Assembly: GCA_026014875.1 (NCBI GenBank) | Contig: JAOZHO010000051.1 | Coordinates: 1 to 64,000 of the forward strand | DNA: 64,000 nt | Direction: 5' to 3' | Source of the DNA: Candidatus Bathyarchaeota archaeon | GTDB lineage: Archaea > Thermoproteota > Bathyarchaeia > TCS64 | Shown: piece after piece, positions 59,896-64,000 of the stretch | How the letters are laid out: each line of letters begins with the position of its first letter | Numbering within the stretch: position 1 is the first letter of the stretch | Made by a program: the position numbers and the translations under genes | Notes under the pieces: generated by a model | What the model saw: only the letters and a program-made list of their open reading frames with translations | What the model was told of the DNA's origin: nothing | Database searches by the model: none

Positions 59896-61623
59896 ATGAG
59901 TGAGATGAGCGTCAACGCCCGGGTCTCCCAGGTCCTCTACCAGATCGGGGAGGTACTCACCATCAAGGAAGACCGGTTCAGGAGCAGGGCGTTCAACACA
60001 GCCGCCCAGAGGATCGTCAGCCTCACCGAGGATATCCGTAAGATCAGGGACAGGGGGGCGCTCCAGGAGATCCCGGGCGTGGGGAAGGGCATCGCCGCGG
60101 TAATCGAGGAGGTCCTCGAGACCGGAGGCTCCGAGGTCTTGGAGGAGCTCGAGGCGAGCCTCCCCCCGGGCATCAGGGAGATGATGCGCCTCGAAGGGGT
60201 CGGCCCCAAGAAAGCGGTGCGCCTCCAGAAGGCGCTGGGCATCGCCTCCATCGACGACCTTGAGAAAGCGGCGAAGGAGGGCAGAGTCCGGGGGCTCAAG
60301 GGCTTCGGGGAGAAGACCGAGGCCAACATTCTGGAGGCCATCGAGGAACTCAAGAGCCGCCAGGGCAGATTCCTCTTGGGGGCGGTGCTCCCCGTCATCG
60401 AGGAACTCAAGGCCTACCTGGCGGAGTCGGACGCCGTTCTCGCAGTGGAGATTGCCGGATCGGCGAGGCGGAGGAGGGAGACGGTGGGAGATATCGATGT
60501 CCTCGTCTCCTCGCTGAGCCCTGAAGTAGTGTCCGAGAGGTTCGTCTCGATGCCTCCTGTGGCCCGGGTCCTATCCCACGGTTCCACCCGAAGCACGGTT
60601 GTGATGAATAACTTCCTCCAGGTGGACCTCCGGGTTGTCCCCCCGGAGTCCTACGGGGCCGCCCTCCAGTACTTCACGGGCTCCAAGGACCACAACGTCA
60701 AGCTCCGCACCATTGCCGTCAGGGCGGGGTACAAGCTCAACGAGTACGGTCTCTTCGACCGGGAGACCGACGAGGTCGTCGCGGGGGAGGACGAGGAGGG
60801 GATCTACCGTGTCCTCGGGATGGAGTTGATGCCTCCGGAGCTCCGTGAGAACAGGGGGGAGATCGAGGCGGCTACTGAGGGGGTCCTCCCTAACCTCGTC
60901 ACCATGGACGAAATCAAGGGAGACTTCCATATCCACAGCATCTGGAGCGATGGCACCGCCAGCATCGAGACCATGGCCGAGAAAGCGATAAGCCTGGGCC
61001 TCGAGCACATGGCGATCTGCGATCACACCAAGAGCCTCTACATCGCGAACGGCCTCGACGAGGACCGGGTCCAGAAGCAGATGAAGGAAATAGACAGAAT
61101 CAACGAGGGACTTGACGGATTCACCATACTGAAGGGGACAGAGTGCGACATCCTCTCGGACGGGCGGATGGATCTCCCCGACTCCCTCCTCGGGGACCTG
61201 GATTTCGTGGTGGGGAGTGTCCACAGCGCGTTCCGCCAGGACGTTGACACCATGACTGACCGGATCCTCAAGGCTATCCACAACGAGAACGTTGACTGCA
61301 TCGGCCACCCCACGGGGCGCCTCATCCAGAAGCGACGGGCCTACGAGGTGAACCTGGAGAGGGTCTTCGAGGCCGCGGCGGAGCAGGGGGTGATGATGGA
61401 GATCAACGCCTACCCTGAGAGGCTGGACCTCGACGATGTCAACTGCAGGGCGGCGATGGAGCAGGGGGTCACCATGGTCATCGGGACGGACAGCCACGCC
61501 CCCAACCAGATGGAGTTCATGCCCCTCGGGGTCTCCGTGGCCCGGCGGGGATGGCTGGAGGCTGAGAACGTGGCGAATACGCTCACCTTGGGAGAATTGA
61601 GGAAACTCCTGGCCAGGAACTAG
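59896..61623 (+). CDS. polX: Family X DNA polymerase with PHP domain
   Basis: 575 residues, the size of prokaryotic PolX. Order: N-terminal 8-kDa and HhH region (IPGVGKGIAAVIEEVL, GVGPKKAVRLQKALG), polymerase palm (GSARRRRETVGDIDVLV with the first two Asp, and VDLRVVP with the third), and C-terminal PHP exonuclease (GDFHIHSIWSDG, ICDHTKSLY, VGSVHSAF, GHPTGRL, GTDSHAPN). All PHP ligands are there, so 3'-5' exonuclease is expected. Fills gaps in base-excision repair, fitting the two glycosylase genes. ATG 59896. Confidence 0.95.
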   Translation: MSEMSVNARVSQVLYQIGEVLTIKEDRFRSRAFNTAAQRIVSLTEDIRKIRDRGALQEIPGVGKGIAAVIEEVLETGGSEVLEELEASLPPGIREMMRLEGVGPKKAVRLQKALGIASIDDLEKAAKEGRVRGLKGFGEKTEANILEAIEELKSRQGRFLLGAVLPVIEELKAYLAESDAVLAVEIAGSARRRRETVGDIDVLVSSLSPEVVSERFVSMPPVARVLSHGSTRSTVVMNNFLQVDLRVVPPESYGAALQYFTGSKDHNVKLRTIAVRAGYKLNEYGLFDRETDEVVAGEDEEGIYRVLGMELMPPELRENRGEIEAATEGVLPNLVTMDEIKGDFHIHSIWSDGTASIETMAEKAISLGLEHMAICDHTKSLYIANGLDEDRVQKQMKEIDRINEGLDGFTILKGTECDILSDGRMDLPDSLLGDLDFVVGSVHSAFRQDVDTMTDRILKAIHNENVDCIGHPTGRLIQKRRAYEVNLERVFEAAAEQGVMMEINAYPERLDLDDVNCRAAMEQGVTMVIGTDSHAPNQMEFMPLGVSVARRGWLEAENVANTLTLGELRKLLARN

Positions 61624-62273
61624 AGGAATAGACGCTCGAACCAGCCGAAGATCAGGTCCCTGCTCTTCCTCCAAGTCACCAGGACGCAGAAGACGAGGGA
61701 TCCCACCACCATTATGACCGAGGCGGTCATGCTCCCCACGGAGCCCGTGAGCCCCGTGAACACGATGCCCCCCACCACGGCCCCCAACGTGTAGAGGGCC
61801 GTCTTCCCGATGCACTCCACCGCGAATAACTTGGCGAAAGGGAGTTTCCTAGACCCCGCGAGGAGCACGATGGGGGTGTCCGGCAGAGGTGTTATGGCCA
61901 CCAGGAGGACCGCCCAGAGGCCGTACTTCCTGATCCACATGCTCAGCCTGCTGTCGTCCTGGATGCTCTCCTCGAGGCTCTCGGCGACCCCCCAACCTAG
62001 GAAGTATGTGGTGAGCTCCCCGATGGCAGCCCCGATTCCCGCGCTGGCGCCGAGGACGAGGGGATTGTAGACCGAGGCGAGGGGTAGGAACATGGGGATG
62101 AACATGTCCCGGGCCACAACCGTGAGGTGGCTCAGCATCGAGGCGATGAAAATTCCTCCGAGCCCAAACTGGCCCAGGGTCTCCGGGTTCATGGTCCAGC
62201 GCCAGAGCACGACCCCTGAGAGGATCGCGACGACGGCGACCGCCGCTAGGCTTATGATGGCTCTGGGTTTCAT
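61620..62273 (-). CDS. VTT-domain (DedA/SNARE-associated-like) membrane protein
   Basis: 217 residues with about six helices. The VTT pattern is seen: LGASAGIGAAIGELTTYFLG and YGLWAVLLVAITPLPDTPIVLLAG with the conserved Pro-Leu-Pro-Asp. VTT proteins scramble or flip lipids; archaeal roles are unknown. ATG 62273. Convergent overlap of four bases with polX. Confidence 0.82.
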   Translation of the reverse strand: MKPRAIISLAAVAVVAILSGVVLWRWTMNPETLGQFGLGGIFIASMLSHLTVVARDMFIPMFLPLASVYNPLVLGASAGIGAAIGELTTYFLGWGVAESLEESIQDDSRLSMWIRKYGLWAVLLVAITPLPDTPIVLLAGSRKLPFAKLFAVECIGKTALYTLGAVVGGIVFTGLTGSVGSMTASVIMVVGSLVFCVLVTWRKSRDLIFGWFERLFL

Positions 62274-62348
62274 GTGTCGGCCTCTGAAGGGGTGTTTTAC
62301 CTCGTTATCTCAGAGGCGAGATTTCAGGTTATTGGTGATATAAGGGGG

Positions 62349-63794
62349 TTAGAGGAGGCCTCTCTTGACCATCCTCGCTAGGTGGGAGTCCGCCTTCATA
62401 TAGTCCTCTGTGGCCGCGTCGCAGACCTCCTCTGCGGCCTTCTGGGCCTCCTCGATCACCTTGGCCTCGTCCATGGTGAGGATCTCCCGGTTCTCCATGA
62501 CGATCTTCCCGTCGATGATCACCGTCTCCACCTCGTCCCCCCGGGCGCTGTAGACGATGTTGGGGGCGATGTTCCTAACAGGGCGGGAGAGTACGGGGGT
62601 CATGTGGGGGACTTTGAGGTTCAGTAGGATGAGGTCGGCCTTCTTCCCGGGCTCGAGGCTCCCGATTCTGTCCCCGAGGCCGATGGTCTCGGCTCCCTCG
62701 ATGGTGGTGATCCTGAGCATCTTCCAGGCGGGGAGCACCGTGGGGTCCCTATGCCGGGTCTTGTTGAGGAGGGCGGCGACTTTCATCTCCACCAGCATGT
62801 TGTGGCTGTTGTTCCCGTTGGCCTGGTCGGAGCCTATTGCGGCGCTCTTCCCCCCGAGCTGGAGGTAGAGGGCGAGGGGCGGGGTGATACCGTCTATGAT
62901 GCCAATGCTCGCAGGGCAGCTCACGTAGCGGACGCCCCTGTCGGCGAGGATGCCCACCTCCTCGTCGGTGGTCTGGTGGCAGTGGGCGGCGATGATTGTG
63001 TCGTCGAGGAAGCCGATGCCGTCGAGGTACCGGACCGTGGTGGTGCCGAACCTGAGGTCGATCTGGATGGCCTCCCGGGCCCCCTGGGCGACGTGGATGT
63101 GACTCATCATCCCCCTGCTGTTCGCCTCCTCCTTGACCCTGAGGAGCATCTCCTCGCTCATCATGTCCGCGGCGTGGGGGCTGAACATGCAGGTGATACG
63201 GCCCCCCTCAGCACCATTCCACGCGTCGATGAGGTCGATGGCCTCCCTGAGCTTCCTCTCCCCCACGTCCTCGAAGAAGATGTACGGCTTCCGGGCGTCG
63301 GGCCTCGAGCCAGGGCCGATCTCGTTGATGGTGTTAGCCATGTGGGCTCTGACCCCGGAGGGGGCGAAGACCTTCTCCGCGACGGGAGCCATGTCCCCTC
63401 CGATCTCCCCGATGCATGTGGTCCCCGACATGATCTCCTCCAGAACCCCGAGGGCGGTGCCTTTGATGTTGTGCTCAGGTGTGGTGTAGGGTGTGAAGGG
63501 GGCGGCCGTCTTGAGCATCCACTCGATCTCGGGGACGTCCTGCCCCATCCCCCTCTTGATGGTGTTGGAGGTGTGGACGTGGGCGTCAACGAACCCGGGG
63601 AGCACCGCCTTCCCCTTGGCGTCGAAGACCCTCTCCGCCCCCCCGTGCTCCTTTGCGAGGTCCCTCGTTTTCCCCACTGCGACGATGGTGTTACCCTCTA
63701 TGGCGACGGCGCCGTCCTCGATCATTCCGACGCCCTCGCCGGTCATGGTGAGGACGAATCCGTTCTTGATGAATATGTCAGTCAAACTGGTCAA
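62349..63794 (-). CDS. Amidohydrolase, MtaD/TRZ-type deaminase-like
   Basis: 481 residues. Composite amidohydrolase: small N-terminal beta domain, PGFVDAHVHTSN (HxH), SHIHVAQG, IIAAHCHQT (His) and AIGSDQANGNN (Asp), C-terminal GSLEPGKKADLILLNL. The nearest known groups are 5-methylthioadenosine/S-adenosylhomocysteine deaminase and s-triazine hydrolases. MTA or adenosine-type deamination would link with mtnA. TTG start 63794. Divergent from a possible gene at the window edge. Confidence 0.85.
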   Translation of the reverse strand: MTSLTDIFIKNGFVLTMTGEGVGMIEDGAVAIEGNTIVAVGKTRDLAKEHGGAERVFDAKGKAVLPGFVDAHVHTSNTIKRGMGQDVPEIEWMLKTAAPFTPYTTPEHNIKGTALGVLEEIMSGTTCIGEIGGDMAPVAEKVFAPSGVRAHMANTINEIGPGSRPDARKPYIFFEDVGERKLREAIDLIDAWNGAEGGRITCMFSPHAADMMSEEMLLRVKEEANSRGMMSHIHVAQGAREAIQIDLRFGTTTVRYLDGIGFLDDTIIAAHCHQTTDEEVGILADRGVRYVSCPASIGIIDGITPPLALYLQLGGKSAAIGSDQANGNNSHNMLVEMKVAALLNKTRHRDPTVLPAWKMLRITTIEGAETIGLGDRIGSLEPGKKADLILLNLKVPHMTPVLSRPVRNIAPNIVYSARGDEVETVIIDGKIVMENREILTMDEAKVIEEAQKAAEEVCDAATEDYMKADSHLARMVKRGLL

Positions 63795-63907
63795 CTCTAA
63801 AAGATTTAGAGAAAATGAGATTGTGGGGGGTTTAAAGACTTTCCCAGAGCCCCGGGAATCAGTTTAAAGAGTCTCTTACTCCTATAGGCTGAATCGAGTT
63901 GACTCCA

Positions 63908-64000
63908 TGACCGCAGGTCTCGCCCTCCACCTCAGGCTCCTCCTCGCCGGGGTAGGTCGCAGGCAGCGTGTTCACCTTTCTCTTCTAACAAACTCCGGAT
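63908..64000 (+). CDS. Possible gene start cut by the window end
   Basis: An open frame from ATG 63908 runs to the window edge (MTAGLALHLRLLLAGVG at first). TATA-like AGTTTAAAGAG at about 63861-63871 lies upstream. Composition is not decisive and no family can be named from 31 residues; the minus strand here is also open. Confidence 0.25.

Noticed and set aside
62751-63800. Plus-strand open frame of 349 codons opposite the deaminase-like gene
   Set aside because: Shadow frame with low-complexity composition; the minus strand has all amidohydrolase motifs.
1-64000. CRISPR array, transposase or integrase
   Set aside because: I saw no regularly spaced repeats and no DDE, HUH or tyrosine-recombinase motifs in any reading frame.

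Overview
This 64 kb window is archaeal chromosome. It encodes a thermosome subunit, prefoldin beta, EF-2 with an intact diphthamide site, RNA polymerase subunit K, MCM with a GINS subunit, two Alba proteins, a Sulfolobus-type OB-fold SSB, an archaeal-type PheS/PheT pair and an intron-containing tRNA-Tyr. Many genes have a TATA-like box about 25 bases before the start codon and no leader. The Sulfolobus-type SSB and the gene set suggest the TACK side of Archaea, perhaps a Bathyarchaeia-like heterotroph; that placement is an inference. No rRNA, CRISPR array, recognisable transposase or integrase was seen.

There are two compartments. The core (about 7.3-24 kb and 26-64 kb) is GC-rich and densely packed. 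The accessory parts (about 0.4-7.3 kb and 24.05-26.05 kb) are AT-rich. They hold short single genes in mixed orientation, and most gaps between them carry a run of alternating C and G (GCGCGC and longer). Such runs are very rare in the core genes. In two places a gene sits between matching short direct repeats joined to these runs: a 39-codon gene near 2.0-2.2 kb and an EVE-like gene at 25.39-26.04 kb. The first 4 kb is also bracketed by a DUF1847 gene and a truncated copy of its 3' end. I read this as an array of gene modules with a shared boundary sequence, which I consider the best candidate for something undescribed.

Layout: 0-4.1 kb, DUF1847 (partial), small cysteine-rich proteins, a YkgJ-like protein, Alba, DUF1847 remnant and degenerate tRNA. 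4.3-7.2 kb, HNH nuclease, two tiny divergent genes, Fe-S HhH glycosylase-like protein. 7.3-12.7 kb, hydroxyacid dehydrogenase, prefoldin, PAC2 protein, DHH phosphoesterase, two amidohydrolases, a truncated phosphodiesterase. 12.8-24.0 kb, fused ECF ATPase and EcfT, PhoU-like regulator, phosphohexuloisomerase, Alba, SSB, EF-2, glycerate kinase and small conserved genes. 24.2-26.0 kb, two PD-(D/E)XK-like nucleases and an EVE-like protein, a possible defence island. 26.1-42.4 kb, thioesterase, FAH hydrolase, thermosome, rpoK, amino-acid catabolism genes (proline racemase family, aminotransferase, ornithine cyclodeaminase family, hydantoinase A/B), pilin-like protein, pyrophosphatase, PHP enzyme, GNAT. 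42.7-52.5 kb, RNase Z, flavodiiron protein, IscS-IscU operon, tRNA-Tyr, corrinoid-protein activator, MtnA, Ogg2. 52.5-64 kb, GINS-MCM, PheS-PheT, transporter, PolX, VTT protein, MtaD-like deaminase.

The metabolic genes fit a life on amino acids and related organic acids: racemisation or dehydration, transamination, ring opening of cyclic amides, hydroxyacid oxidation and glycerate phosphorylation. The flavodiiron protein would protect an anaerobe from oxygen. MtnA and the MtaD-like deaminase fit methylthioadenosine salvage. The activator gene implies corrinoid methyl transfer elsewhere in the genome.
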